A stretch of DNA of 53,931 nt, taken from positions 1-53,931 of the IMG/VR virus record IMGVR_UViG_3300035667_000105; one strand, written 5' to 3'. The stretch is from a virus. The translations under genes and the position numbers were made by a program. The notes beneath the pieces are model-generated. The model ran no database searches and was not told the origin of the DNA. It was given only the letters and a program-made list of their open reading frames with translations. Positions 21,585 to 30,307 of the stretch are shown here, piece by piece. Position 1 is the stretch's first letter. Each line of letters opens with the position of its first letter.

Positions 21585-23351
21585 TCAGCTTACGGTGATC
21601 CCGAACACCGGGACCCAATCGCTGCGCTGCGAGCCGGAGCGGAAACGCACCTGGACGTCGTAATCGTCGGGCGGAAGCGCCGGCGTTACCGCAGAATCCT
21701 GGGTTTCGGCGACCGAGGCGTCGAACCAGTTGTGCGCGCCGCTCACGCTGTATTGCGCCTGGGCAGTAATGAAGCCTGGAACGGGCGCGGTCCAGGTGAT
21801 GGTGATGACGCCGGCATCCGAAGAAGCGACGACGTTAACCGGGGCGGTAATTCCGCCGCTGCTATCATCCACCGGCGGCGGCTCCGGCTCGCTGCCTTCC
21901 TCTGTGTCGGCATCCCAGTCGAAGGCCGACTGGTCTAGCGCGGAAATGCCAATGCTGCATTTCAGCGATGCGGTGTTGAAGTTGAACGACGTGACCTCAA
22001 AGGTGTGGTCGATCTCGAGTTCCGAAATCCTGACGCGGATATAGCGCTCGCCCCATGCACGCAGGCCGCCAATCTCGGTGACGATCGTTCCCGACCATTC
22101 CGGAGTGAAGCGGGCCAACGCCAGCTTCATCAGCCGTCGCGCCTGCGGATGGAAATAGACCCACCTCAGGTCGACATCGCGGCTTTCTTCTTTGGCGGCC
22201 TCGTCGATCGCGGCTTCATCGCGCCAGGCCTGGGCGTCGTTCTCCTGAAAGTCTAAGTTGGCCGCGGTATATTTGGCGGTGACCTGGTTGACCGGGATCA
22301 GCGAGTTCGAAGGACCGCGCCGCAGCGAATCGTATCCGATGATGTCGTCGTCATCCAGCGTCACCGTTGGCGCGATGGTCTTGCCGACGCGGATGCCGAT
22401 CGCACCGTCCGCGCGCTGATAGGTCTGGCCGTCGCAGGTGGAATGGATCGAAGCCAGCACGGTTTTCGGCGGCGACGGCAGGTCATAGCCGCCGGCGCAG
22501 GCATAGCGCGGCGCAGTTCCGCCACCCCTCAGCGCCATCGACTCGTCGCAAATGTCGGCGGCGGGTATCCAGTCCTCATTGATGGCGGCATCGGTAAAAA
22601 GGATGTCGTCGAAGACCGCGAGGCCCATGCCCTTCTTGACGCGGTGATAATCGAGCGAATGCAGAACGCCGTTGACGCTGTACTTCCACGTGCTCTTGTC
22701 GTCGCGATGCTGGGAAACGTCGCGCGGATCCCAGACCTTGGCGGATCGCAGCACGGCACGATAAACCGGCGGAACGCCGCCCGGGTAGACGGTGGTGAAA
22801 TCCTCGGCCTTGGGCTGCTCGAAGATGGCGAGCACCTTGGCGATGCCGTTGCCCCGATGCGCTGATGTCCACAGCGCAGGAAAGGCCGTAACCAAAGGTT
22901 CGAACGCCACGTCGCTGTCGGTGCCCAGGGTTTTGAAGATCTGGGCATAATGGTGGTCGCCGAGCCGGAAGCCGGAGGTGACCGTACCAGAGCCGTCGAC
23001 GTCGCCGCCGTTCTGGTCGAAGAAATGATCCTGAAAGCTGTCGATTTCGTCGGCGTTGAGGGCAATCACTTGATAGCGGCGGCCGTCCTTGACCTCCGAC
23101 AGCAAAATCGGGCCGGCCACCTTGACCAGGCCGTAGTTGCGCCGGCGCGCCTGCGCAGACTGGCGCACCGTCAGCTGGCCGTCCTGCGGCTTCGGCGCGT
23201 CGGGACGGTTGAGCAGGAGGCTGCCGCCGATCGCCGCGCTCGCCAGCGCCACGTTGCCGACGACGGCGGCGCTCTCGGCGGTTATGGCGAACCCCGCGAT
23301 TTCCGCGATGCCGGCCGCATTAAGGATCAAAAAGCCGACTGCCGTGGGCAT
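21585..23351 (-). CDS. Tail tip/host-specificity protein (J-like), 588 aa
   Basis: The start at 23351 overlaps the preceding stop (TAATG). The N-terminus is hydrophobic (VGFLILNAAGIAEIAGFAIT, NVALASAAIGGSLLLN), as in many J-like tip proteins. The centre contains AVLRSAKVWDPRDVSQHRDD and a phage tail-hub-like beta domain. A fibronectin-III-like module occupies the last 95 residues (APVNVVASSDAGVITITWTA, DDYDVQVRFRSGSQRSDWVP). It should form the tail tip and contact the cell surface. Confidence 0.8.
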   Translation of the reverse strand: MPTAVGFLILNAAGIAEIAGFAITAESAAVVGNVALASAAIGGSLLLNRPDAPKPQDGQLTVRQSAQARRRNYGLVKVAGPILLSEVKDGRRYQVIALNADEIDSFQDHFFDQNGGDVDGSGTVTSGFRLGDHHYAQIFKTLGTDSDVAFEPLVTAFPALWTSAHRGNGIAKVLAIFEQPKAEDFTTVYPGGVPPVYRAVLRSAKVWDPRDVSQHRDDKSTWKYSVNGVLHSLDYHRVKKGMGLAVFDDILFTDAAINEDWIPAADICDESMALRGGGTAPRYACAGGYDLPSPPKTVLASIHSTCDGQTYQRADGAIGIRVGKTIAPTVTLDDDDIIGYDSLRRGPSNSLIPVNQVTAKYTAANLDFQENDAQAWRDEAAIDEAAKEESRDVDLRWVYFHPQARRLMKLALARFTPEWSGTIVTEIGGLRAWGERYIRVRISELEIDHTFEVTSFNFNTASLKCSIGISALDQSAFDWDADTEEGSEPEPPPVDDSSGGITAPVNVVASSDAGVITITWTAPVPGFITAQAQYSVSGAHNWFDASVAETQDSAVTPALPPDDYDVQVRFRSGSQRSDWVPVFGITVS

Positions 23352-23761
23352 TAAACCGACCAGGCCGCAACGAGGCGCGCTATCCCGATATCCACGCGCG
23401 ACAGGCCGTTTTCGCCGAGAAGGACATAACCTGCGCCGGCCATGATCGATCCGCGTGCAACCCCATCTGCCAACGCTATTAAGGCAACGTCGCCGGGTTC
23501 CGGCGACCGCGTCCGGCGTAAGCCCGAAGCGCCGAGGACACGATGAAAACCGACCGGCAAGCTGCGCGCACCGGCAAGCGCGAGGCCTTCGGATAGATCG
23601 TCGTAACGGCCCCGGATGTGCGACGCAGGATCGACCCCCCGCATCTCCGCGCACCAGTCCGCGACGAACAGAAAACAATCGAACGAGCCATATTTGAAAC
23701 GTCTCGCGGCTGCCCGCCGCAGATATGCGGGAAGTGCTTCAGTAATTCGGGAACGCTTCAC
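23351..23761 (-). CDS. Small tail-tip peptidase-like protein (NlpC/P60 or DUF6950 type)
   Basis: A GTG at 23761 gives 136 residues; the frame is open further but overlaps the upstream gene. YGSFDCFLFVADWCAEMRGV has the Cys placement of NlpC/P60-like phage tail proteins. The pattern EPGDVALIALADGVARGSIM matches the following strand pair with a Gly-Asp turn. A matching catalytic His is not clear, so activity is uncertain. Usual role: local peptidoglycan cutting during DNA entry, or tail assembly. Confidence 0.65.
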   Translation of the reverse strand: MKRSRITEALPAYLRRAAARRFKYGSFDCFLFVADWCAEMRGVDPASHIRGRYDDLSEGLALAGARSLPVGFHRVLGASGLRRTRSPEPGDVALIALADGVARGSIMAGAGYVLLGENGLSRVDIGIARLVAAWSV

Positions 23762-24299
23762 GTTTGAAGACGAGGTACGGCGTGCGCTCACAGGCGCGAT
23801 CGCCGGGAAATTCGCGCTGCTGGTCCTGGTCGGTGTAGTAACCATTGGCGCCGTTGTTCCGTCCGATGTAGGGCGATTCGTGGATGATCGCGATCGACCG
23901 TGTGTCGCCATCGCGGCTGACCTCCATGCCTGTCATGATGCGCAGCGCCAGCGCGCAGGGATTGCTGACCAGCCGGCGGTCTTTGAAGCCTTGCAGAAAG
24001 ATCGAGACCGGGCGCTGCAGATATTCCGGCTCTTCGCCGATCGCTGTTGCGAGCAGACTTGGCGACACCCCGGAAACCGTGAGCCGGCCGGCGGTGGCCG
24101 CGGTCGACGACAACTGCGCCAGGCCCTCGATCGAAACCACCTCGCCGAGACCGCCCCAGAGATTGCCGTCGAGCGTCTTGAGCGGGCCGAAGCCGGTCCA
24201 GACGCGTTTGGTCGCGGAAACGAAGTTGAACTTGATCAGGAACGCTACCGCGGGATCGCGGGACGCGATGACGTCGTTGACCGCAGTGGGGAATGCCAT
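23739..24299 (-). CDS. Tail protein downstream of the tape measure, 186 aa
   Basis: Encodes 186 residues starting MAFPTAVNDVIASRDPAVAF. Beta-rich (FLIKFNFVSATKRVWTGFGP, AATAGRLTVSGVSPSLLATA, PVSIFLQGFKDRRLVSNPCA), resembling baseplate hub or DUF2163-like tail proteins of gene-transfer-agent-like phages. The start is one base from the tape-measure stop. Confidence 0.65.
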   Translation of the reverse strand: MAFPTAVNDVIASRDPAVAFLIKFNFVSATKRVWTGFGPLKTLDGNLWGGLGEVVSIEGLAQLSSTAATAGRLTVSGVSPSLLATAIGEEPEYLQRPVSIFLQGFKDRRLVSNPCALALRIMTGMEVSRDGDTRSIAIIHESPYIGRNNGANGYYTDQDQQREFPGDRACERTPYLVFKREAFPNY

Positions 24300-26380
24300 C
24301 AGGCGACGCGCTGCAGATGTTCATTGACGGCTTTCAAGGCGAGGCCGGGCACCTGGCTGAGAACGGCGCGCGCACCCTGGGCTGTGCCCTGCGCGACCAT
24401 CTGACGGATGGCGGCGTCGCCATTGGCGCCGGCAAGACTGACGGTGAGTGCGAAACTGTTGCCGCCGCCGGACCGGGTCGCGACATTGTTTGGAATGATC
24501 TGCGCGCCCTTGGGCACGTTGAGGATCTCCGGGCCCTTTTCGCCCACCCAGGTGGGTCCGCCGCCCCAGTTATCGGTGCCCTCGGCATTGCGGCCGATAC
24601 CTCCGAGCCCGAGGGCAGCCGTGAACGGACTGAGCCCGCCGGAAGCCGGCGCGTTGAAGAAGGATGCAAAAAGAGAATTAATGCCGGCCCGCCCCATCGT
24701 TTTGAGCAGGCTCTGCAGGACGTCGTTGAGCTTTTTTGACTCCAGCACGGCATCGCCAAAGGCCGTCGACAGTCCGGAGCCGAACTGCTGGCTGGCGCTG
24801 TTGATCTTGTCGAGCGATTCCTTGGCCTGGTCGTATTTGGCTGTCGCAGTAGCGACGTTCTGCGACACCGTCAGAAACGAATTGGCGTGGTCCTTGTTGA
24901 GCGTGATGCCGGCGCCGGCGAGCGCCTGCTGCGCCGACATCGACTGCCGCAACCGCTCATAGGTGTCGATCTGCTTCTGATCGACCTCGCCCTTGTCGCG
25001 CATGATGGCGGTGAGTAATTGAAACTCGGCGCGGAATTGGGCCTGGGCGGCGTTGTTCTGAAACACCGCCGCGGTGTCGGCATTGATCGTCGCGGTGCGC
25101 TTGGTGATGGAGTCGACGCCTTTGTCGAATTGATCGCGCGCCTCCGCTGCCACCTTCTGTCCCGGATTGACGCTCGGGTTGCCTTTGTCAGGCTTTCCCG
25201 CGACCGTGCCGTCGAGCTTCTTCTGGGCCTCCTCGAGCCGCTTGATCGTATCGTTGACGGCGTCGAGTGCGGATTGACCGGCATCCTTACGGTAAACATT
25301 GGCCTTCAAAGCATCACTCGGATTAAGAGCTTCGCCGGCACGTTCGACCGGCTCGCTCCTGGTGCCCGTGACCAGGTCCGCATAGCGATTGAACTTACTC
25401 TGTCCGCTCTCGGCTGGGGCAGCCTTTTGAAGTTCGTCGCGGATACGACGATACTCGGCGAGCTCGTTTTCAATTTTCCCCTTGCTCAGCGATGCGATGT
25501 CAGGCGGACGATAAAAATCCTGGATATTCTTGATGAAGCTGTAAGCCGACTGTACCGCGCTGATGACCTTCACCGCGCCGTTGACGGCTTCATTCAGCAG
25601 CGGCAACACGCCGGCGACGGCCGACTTCATCTGCGCGCCCCAAACCGAGGATGCCTTGTTCCACTCGGTATCGAACTCCTTGGCCTTTTTGATCGTGGCG
25701 TCGTCGATGACGGCACCGGCCTTGTTGGCCTCCGATGCCAGCTGCAGGAACCGGCCGCTGCTCTCGAAAATCCGCTGCGAAAAGTCCCGCGTCAGGCCGA
25801 TCATCTGGCCCATTTGCAGGGCGTCCTGCAGGCTCGGCGCCCGCTGGATGACGTCAACAGAGGCCCTGAGCAACTTGTCCATGTCGACAAGCTTGCCGTT
25901 TGTATCCTTCAACGGCACACCGTTTGCCGCCATCACCCGGTTAAGGTCATTGGCCTCGAATTTTGCGCGCTGCAGGTTTTCCGCCACACGGTCGATCGAA
26001 CTCGAGAAGTCGGTGTCCGAGACGCCGATCGCGCCGGCGCCGAACTTGTATTCCTGAAACCGGCGCAGCGAGAGACCGGCGCGGTTTGCGGCCGAATCCA
26101 TATCGGCCAGATATTTGTTGGCCTGCACAACCCCGGCAATGACGGCCGCGAATGCGAGGCCGGCGATTCCGGCGATGCCACCGAATGTGCTGGCCGCTCC
26201 GACCACCATGCCGGTGAGCGATGCATTGTAGTTTTGCGTCGAAAACGACGGGTTGAAGGCCGCGAACTTGCCCTCGATCGCCGACACGGCCTGGTCTGCC
26301 TTGCCGCCCAGCTGGTTCATTTTTCCATTGAACTTGTCGAGCTTCGCATCGACGTCGACGGAAAGGGCGGGCAATCCCAT
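24299..26380 (-). CDS. Tail tape measure protein, 693 aa
   Basis: Long, Ala-rich and helical. A hydrophobic membrane-active region lies near residues 55-90 (GMVVGAASTFGGIAGIAGLA, FAAVIAGVVQANKYLADMDS), followed by coiled coil and a Gly-rich C-terminus (GGLSPFTAALGLGGIGRNAE, RSGGGNSFALTVSLAGANGD). GAGG lies eight bases before the ATG. Directly downstream of the frameshifted assembly chaperone, the conserved position. By the usual length rule (about 1.5 angstrom per residue) it predicts a tail of roughly 100 nm. Confidence 0.9.
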   Translation of the reverse strand: MGLPALSVDVDAKLDKFNGKMNQLGGKADQAVSAIEGKFAAFNPSFSTQNYNASLTGMVVGAASTFGGIAGIAGLAFAAVIAGVVQANKYLADMDSAANRAGLSLRRFQEYKFGAGAIGVSDTDFSSSIDRVAENLQRAKFEANDLNRVMAANGVPLKDTNGKLVDMDKLLRASVDVIQRAPSLQDALQMGQMIGLTRDFSQRIFESSGRFLQLASEANKAGAVIDDATIKKAKEFDTEWNKASSVWGAQMKSAVAGVLPLLNEAVNGAVKVISAVQSAYSFIKNIQDFYRPPDIASLSKGKIENELAEYRRIRDELQKAAPAESGQSKFNRYADLVTGTRSEPVERAGEALNPSDALKANVYRKDAGQSALDAVNDTIKRLEEAQKKLDGTVAGKPDKGNPSVNPGQKVAAEARDQFDKGVDSITKRTATINADTAAVFQNNAAQAQFRAEFQLLTAIMRDKGEVDQKQIDTYERLRQSMSAQQALAGAGITLNKDHANSFLTVSQNVATATAKYDQAKESLDKINSASQQFGSGLSTAFGDAVLESKKLNDVLQSLLKTMGRAGINSLFASFFNAPASGGLSPFTAALGLGGIGRNAEGTDNWGGGPTWVGEKGPEILNVPKGAQIIPNNVATRSGGGNSFALTVSLAGANGDAAIRQMVAQGTAQGARAVLSQVPGLALKAVNEHLQRVA

Positions 26381-26390
26381 CTTAAGTACC

Positions 26391-26636
26391 TCAACTCAAC
26401 AGATGGGCGTATTTATCGACCAGCTCGCGCTCGCGCGCTTCGCTCATCGGCTCCGGCGCCGAGGTTTCCGAACCGTGGCACGCGTTCCAGCCTTCGACCG
26501 CGGCTGCGAGCTCCCACGGCGTGATTTGATCGATCTCGCGGGGACCGAGGCCGATGGCGGCTCCGGATCCATAGGCTGCGGAGCGGGTGAAGTAGAATCT
26601 GCCTCTACCTCGCTCTTGACCCCCTCCGCCGTCGTT
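26391..26636 (-). CDS. -1 frame extension of the tail assembly chaperone (T part)
   Basis: From the slip site to TGA at 26393-26391 the -1 frame encodes 81 residues without an initiating codon near its start. It includes FYFTRSAAYGSGAAIGLGPR and EIDQITPWELAAAVEGWNAC, the conserved pattern of gene-transfer-agent and siphovirus tail assembly chaperones, ending YAHLLS. Joined to residues 1-124 of the 0 frame it makes a 205-residue fusion. This is not visible from normal gene calling because it has no start. Confidence 0.75.
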   Translation of the reverse strand, partial: NDGGGGQERGRGRFYFTRSAAYGSGAAIGLGPREIDQITPWELAAAVEGWNACHGSETSAPEPMSEARERELVDKYAHLLS

Positions 26637-27007
26637 TTTCCCAATTCGTCTCCGGGCGGGCCCACCAGGGCGGCCGCCAGGATGCGCCAGGCGAGCTCTA
26701 CGTTCTCCACCTGCGGCCGGGCGTCGACATAGCGCTGCACCAGCACCAGGGCCTCAGTGGGCTTGGCGCCGCCGCCGATCAAGCCGAGCCGGATGGTTTC
26801 GCGGATGTCGGCAAGGCGCCAGGAGCCGAGCCGGAGCCGGTCGTAGGTTTCCTTCGGACCGGACGGGATCAGGATGCGGCTGTCATCAGCGCCGACCGCG
26901 GTGATGCCGCATTTATCCTGGTGTTCGAAGATCTGGGCATATTGCGACAGGCAGAAATTGTAGACGCCGTCGCCGAACGGCAGCTCGATGGTGCCGAAGG
27001 CGCTCAC
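26444..27007 (-). CDS. Tail assembly chaperone, 0-frame product (G part)
   Basis: Residues 1-115 look like the GTA-gp10/TAC_11 family: GTIELPFGDGVYNFCLSQYA, YDRLRLGSWRLADIRETIRL, GLIGGGAKPTEALVLVQRYV. After residue 124 the 0-frame sequence becomes Pro/Ser/Arg-rich (RKPRRRSR end) and is probably a by-product of overlapping coding. The start overlaps the tube-protein stop (ATGA). It should bind tape measure and tube protein during tail assembly and is not in the final tail. Confidence 0.8.
   Translation of the reverse strand: MSAFGTIELPFGDGVYNFCLSQYAQIFEHQDKCGITAVGADDSRILIPSGPKETYDRLRLGSWRLADIRETIRLGLIGGGAKPTEALVLVQRYVDARPQVENVELAWRILAAALVGPPGDELGKTTAEGVKSEVEADSTSPAPQPMDPEPPSASVPARSIKSRRGSSQPRSKAGTRATVRKPRRRSR
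26636..26642 (-). other. Programmed -1 ribosomal frameshift site GGGAAAA
   Basis: Codons 122-124 of the 0 frame read TTG GGA AAA, giving the slippery heptamer G-GGA-AAA in the required X-XXY-YYZ register. Slipping back one base leads into the only frame that carries the conserved WELAAAVEGWN domain. The site lies between tube and tape-measure genes, where long-tailed phages conserve a frameshift. Confidence 0.8.
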
Positions 27008-27423
27008 GAAACCCTCGTAATCTTGCCATCCGAGGTCAGCTTGCCCTGGAACGTGACCTTCTTGCCCTTCTCAGCTGAGGCCGTCAGCGAGATCTTGAAC
27101 GCGCCGTCAAGGCGTCGGTTCTTGATAATCAGCCGGGCATTGCGGGAATCGCCGGACAGCGCCCAATCGAGCAGCGCATCGAAATCGTCGTCATCGAGGG
27201 TGCCGGCAATGTTGCCGGACGCCGACATGGAGACGGTGTCTCGATCGAGCCAGGCCGGTAAGTCCTCGTCGCTGCAGTCAGGGAGCGCAGTATCCGATGT
27301 GTTGGGTTCGATCGCAAAATCACGCGAAGTCACGCCGCAGGGCCTGGAGAACGTTTCCGGCGCAGCCCCGTCACCGAACTGAAAGACGAATTCCGAGTAT
27401 TTTAGCGAATTGGCAGCGGCCAT
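27004..27423 (-). CDS. Major tail tube protein
   Basis: Encodes 139 residues (MAAANSLKYSEFVFQFGDGA, CGVTSRDFAIEPNTSDTALP, LDDDDFDALLDWALSGDSRN, ITASAEKGKKVTFQG-type end), matching gene-transfer-agent-like TP901-1 tube proteins. ATGA overlap with the chaperone and the place before it support the call. Polymerises around the tape measure. Confidence 0.8.
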   Translation of the reverse strand: MAAANSLKYSEFVFQFGDGAAPETFSRPCGVTSRDFAIEPNTSDTALPDCSDEDLPAWLDRDTVSMSASGNIAGTLDDDDFDALLDWALSGDSRNARLIIKNRRLDGAFKISLTASAEKGKKVTFQGKLTSDGKITRVS

Positions 27424-27436
27424 GGCTGTTGGCTCC

Positions 27437-27847
27437 TCAGTCGGTCAGGATGGAAAAAACGAGGACGCCGTGGCTGGTCTTGCCATCGGGGTCGGCGAGA
27501 TAGTTCAGGGTTTCGAGCAGGCAGGAATTGACGCGGACGTCCGGCGTGGTCAGGTCCGCGTCATCGAGCGCCGCGACTATCGCGCGGCCCAATTTCTTGT
27601 TTTCGGTCGAGCCGACCTTTTCTTCCGGCCGCGACCAGGTGTGCAGCGTCATAAAAACCTGAGCGCCCTGCAGGCAATCGCCGCTCTCTGGGATCACCTG
27701 AAAGTCGCCGAAGCTTGTGCAAGGAAAGATCGCGTTCGGCGGCACCTCGTCGTAAACCCGCTTCGATATCATCCCCGACACTGCGGCGTCGGCGATCAAC
27801 GTTGCATAGACCGATCGTTGCAGCGCTTCGGAGGGATCGTTGATCAA
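27437..27847 (-). CDS. Tail completion/terminator protein (DUF3168)
   Basis: Encodes 136 residues: SEALQRSVYATLIADAAVSG, MISKRVYDEVPPNAIFPCTS, VFMTLHTWSRPEEKVGSTEN, as in DUF3168 proteins that cap the tail and join it to the head. It overlaps the previous gene by four bases. Confidence 0.8.
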   Translation of the reverse strand: MINDPSEALQRSVYATLIADAAVSGMISKRVYDEVPPNAIFPCTSFGDFQVIPESGDCLQGAQVFMTLHTWSRPEEKVGSTENKKLGRAIVAALDDADLTTPDVRVNSCLLETLNYLADPDGKTSHGVLVFSILTD

Positions 27848-28242
27848 GATGTGATGTCCGACGCGATGCCGTCCGCGATGCGCTTCTTCATTTCAGCTTT
27901 GCGCGCCCGGTAAGTGGTGAAGAAAAATGGGATTGCCGGCATCGTGACCGTGCTGAATTCCTCGCCTCGGACATAGTCGAATGTCTTGCCGGAGCCCTTG
28001 CGGACTTCCTTGGTTGTGAGGTCGCCGCCGGCGGTGACACGAAACCGACTCGCCTTGCTGGTCTTGGCGACCTGGATTGATTCGACGGTGTTGCCGGAGC
28101 GGCGGTGCGCGCCGGCGGCATCCTTCATTGCCGCGGCAAGACCGTTCGCCTCGTTTTCGACGCGCGCCGGCAGCCTGGCTTTCGCTCGAGCGGAGATGTC
28201 GCGAAGCGCGGCCTTGAATGCCTGGACCGACGCGTTCGCCAT
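27844..28242 (-). CDS. HK97 gp10-like tail-head joining protein
   Basis: Encodes 132 residues with an N-terminal helix (VQAFKAALRDISARAKARLP), a central beta part (TVESIQVAKTSKASRFRVTA) and PAIPFFFTTYRARKAEMKKR, a pattern typical of HK97 gp10 family proteins. It overlaps the head-closure gene by one base and the DUF3168 gene by four, the usual order. Confidence 0.75.
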   Translation of the reverse strand: MANASVQAFKAALRDISARAKARLPARVENEANGLAAAMKDAAGAHRRSGNTVESIQVAKTSKASRFRVTAGGDLTTKEVRKGSGKTFDYVRGEEFSTVTMPAIPFFFTTYRARKAEMKKRIADGIASDITS

Positions 28243-28604
28243 CAGGTCGCAACTCCGCTATCGCAGAGAAAATCGATATATTCGCGCTTCTCGTCCGTGT
28301 TCATGAAGGACCGGATGTTGTAGGCGGTCGGATCGCCCTTCACATCGCGCAGCCTGGCGTTGAGAATACGCCAGTCAGTGGTCACCTCGCGGCATTGCGC
28401 CGAGGAGCGAACCTTGATGATTAAGGGCTGATTTCCGGCAAGCCGCGAGGCGATGACGGTTTCCGATCCCTTCAAGGGCGTTAGCCGCGCAGCGCAGCGA
28501 AACCGCTCCTGCCACGCACCTTCGAAGTTGCCGGCGCCATCGCCATCTTCCGCAGGGGTGCGGCTTTGGAAGATGACGCGCTCGCGCAGTTCGCCGGCGG
28601 ACAT
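28242..28604 (-). CDS. Head closure/head-tail adaptor (SPP1 gp16-like)
   Basis: Encodes 120 residues: AGELRERVIFQSRTPAEDGD, WQERFRCAARLTPLKGSETV, WRILNARLRDVKGDPTAYNI. The arginine-led first strand with a Gly/Asp-rich loop is the hallmark of phage head-tail adaptors of the gp16 fold, which seal the portal after packaging. Confidence 0.8.
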   Translation of the reverse strand: MSAGELRERVIFQSRTPAEDGDGAGNFEGAWQERFRCAARLTPLKGSETVIASRLAGNQPLIIKVRSSAQCREVTTDWRILNARLRDVKGDPTAYNIRSFMNTDEKREYIDFLCDSGVAT

Positions 28605-28614
28605 CGGGCGGAGA

Positions 28615-29022
28615 TCAGTTCGCGACGTTCGGGAATTGGATGTTCAGATCCAGCACGGTGGTGGATTCGGCGAGCCCAAGCTGGCAGATATATTCGCCCG
28701 AACCGACGTCGGCCAATACGCAGATGCCGCCAGGTGTATCACTGACAAAATAGGCTATGCCGGCGGTCAGCACCGCGCCGAGCGTGATCTTGCCGCCAGT
28801 CTGGACATGCAGCGGCTGATTGAGCGCGGCGCCGTTCAAGGCGACGCCCACTGCATGGCGCGCGGCGGCCGTCGCCGAATTGTTGTCCGCAAGCAGGTAT
28901 TTCTTGCTGGTCGCATCGAGATAGACCAGCTTGCCCGCCGCGATCGCTTCGCCGGCGAGACCCTGCTTGGTTGCGGCGTCTTCGCCAGCGACGACATTGG
29001 CGGCGGTGATGGAAAGGTCCAT
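28615..29022 (-). CDS. DUF2190-like capsid or neck protein, 135 aa
   Basis: Encodes 135 residues with AGEDAATKQGLAGEAIAAGK, LVYLDATSKKYLLADNNSAT, AVGVALNGAALNQPLHVQTG, which resembles DUF2190-type decoration proteins (beta-rich, Ala/Gly-rich). Located between connector and adaptor genes. Structural role likely, exact place unknown. Confidence 0.65.
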   Translation of the reverse strand: MDLSITAANVVAGEDAATKQGLAGEAIAAGKLVYLDATSKKYLLADNNSATAAARHAVGVALNGAALNQPLHVQTGGKITLGAVLTAGIAYFVSDTPGGICVLADVGSGEYICQLGLAESTTVLDLNIQFPNVAN

Positions 29023-29060
29023 TTTTAAGATGCTCCTGGTTGTAAAAAATTTATAGGAAG

Positions 29061-29708
29061 TCAGACCAGCGGGATCACACGATACGGCCTGACGTGGTCC
29101 GCGTAGCCGAACGGCAGCGAGAAGCTCTGGCCGCGAGCGTCGGCATAGATGCCTTGGCGGTTCTCATAGAGGTGACCGATATGCAGCAGCATCGCCTCGA
29201 CCAGGCTGGCCGGGATATCCCCAGCCGTAGACCCATAGCCACAGACATAGGTGACCTTGAACGCGTCCTCGCGGACATCGTGTTGCGGAAACGATGACCC
29301 GGACACCGGCGCGATGAAGGCGCTGCCGTCGCGAAAGCCGAGACGATAGTTCGCTGGATCCCAAGTTGTGTAGACGCCGGCGCTCATCACCTCGACACTA
29401 GTCACGCTCCGCACCAGGCCATACTCGATCGCGATGCGACCGCGCTCCGGACGTTCGGCCTCGAGCACCCAGGTCTGGTTAATCAGCGCGCGGCCGAGGT
29501 GGCCATCACGTTCGCGGCCGGAGCCGTCGAGATGGGAAATCGCAGCATTGATGAAGCGCTGGATGTCGGCGTCGTCATCGTCGTGATCGACCCGCAGAAA
29601 GCTCTTGGCGGCCTGCAGCGTGATCGGTGCGGCCGTGGGCGCGTCCAAACGATAATAGCGCCGTGCCGGCGGCGGTAATCGGGTGGCAAAGATGTCGAGC
29701 GTGTGCAT
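29061..29708 (-). CDS. Head-tail connector (HK97 gp6-like)
   Basis: Encodes 215 residues. APITLQAAKSFLRVDHDDDD and ADIQRFINAAISHLDGSGRE match the gp6/gp15 connector start; AFKVTYVCGYGSTAGDIPAS, LVEAMLLHIGHLYENRQGIY match its C-terminal helix after a strand. Starting Met at 29708 (MHTLDIFATRL). Forms the ring under the portal. Confidence 0.85.
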   Translation of the reverse strand: MHTLDIFATRLPPPARRYYRLDAPTAAPITLQAAKSFLRVDHDDDDADIQRFINAAISHLDGSGRERDGHLGRALINQTWVLEAERPERGRIAIEYGLVRSVTSVEVMSAGVYTTWDPANYRLGFRDGSAFIAPVSGSSFPQHDVREDAFKVTYVCGYGSTAGDIPASLVEAMLLHIGHLYENRQGIYADARGQSFSLPFGYADHVRPYRVIPLV

Positions 29709-29715
29709 CGGGTGA

Positions 29716-30027
29716 TCAAGCAACGGTCTGGATGCTGGGCCGGCCGGCGACGCGGATATCCGAGACCCGGACAATGCGCTGCCACCCGGAGGCCTCCGCG
29801 GTAAATACCGGCTGGATAATGCGCCAGCCTTCGGAACATTCGGTCGGCAGGGCATCGCCTTGTACAATCAGGCGAACGAATCCCGGGGGCGCCGAAACGC
29901 TGCCGACGACGCTGAGGCCGTAGACTTGCATGGCATCGATGATGCGGCCCAAGCCGTCGCGAAAGCAGCTGTCGGGTCGCGGCGTAAACCACAACTCGGC
30001 GTCGATGTCGATCAGCGCCTGGCGCAT
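29716..30027 (-). CDS. Hypothetical head-region protein, 103 aa
   Basis: Start at 30027 overlaps the preceding stop (TGATG). Product MRQALIDIDAELWFTPRPDS followed by GLGRIIDAMQVYGLSVVGSV and PPGFVRLIVQGDALPTECSE. Mixed alpha/beta; no family recognised. Co-translated with its upstream gene in the late operon. Confidence 0.6.
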   Translation of the reverse strand: MRQALIDIDAELWFTPRPDSCFRDGLGRIIDAMQVYGLSVVGSVSAPPGFVRLIVQGDALPTECSEGWRIIQPVFTAEASGWQRIVRVSDIRVAGRPSIQTVA

Positions 30028-30287
30028 CAGTACAGCGCCGAAAGCTTGGTCGCCGTGCTGCCGGTCGACCACACCAGCGAGACGCGGATCGGCAGGATGG
30101 TGCCGGCCGGGATCGACTGGATGACGTCGACCGAGCCGTCCTGGTAGGTGACCTTGAGGTCGCCGGTGCCGCCGACATAAATCGCGCGCGTGATCTCGAT
30201 CGCGACGGTGTCGCTTTTGACGATCGCGGCGCCGCCGATATAAGGCGACGACAGCGATGGCGACATTCCCTGGTAACGGTCGACCAT
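30027..30287 (-). CDS. Hypothetical head-region protein, 86 aa
   Basis: Product contains VKSDTVAIEITRAIYVGGTG and DLKVTYQDGSVDVIQSIPAG, a small beta barrel pattern of the kind seen in minor capsid proteins (spike or stabiliser). The stop overlaps the next start. Role inferred only from location. Confidence 0.65.
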   Translation of the reverse strand: MVDRYQGMSPSLSSPYIGGAAIVKSDTVAIEITRAIYVGGTGDLKVTYQDGSVDVIQSIPAGTILPIRVSLVWSTGSTATKLSALY

Positions 30288-30307
30288 GAGTAGCTTCCCT
30301 CAGGGAT

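Noticed and set aside
25019-26524. Open frame of 501 codons on the plus strand
   Set aside because: Antisense to the tape measure gene; high-GC mirror frame with no recognisable domain and no initiation signals.
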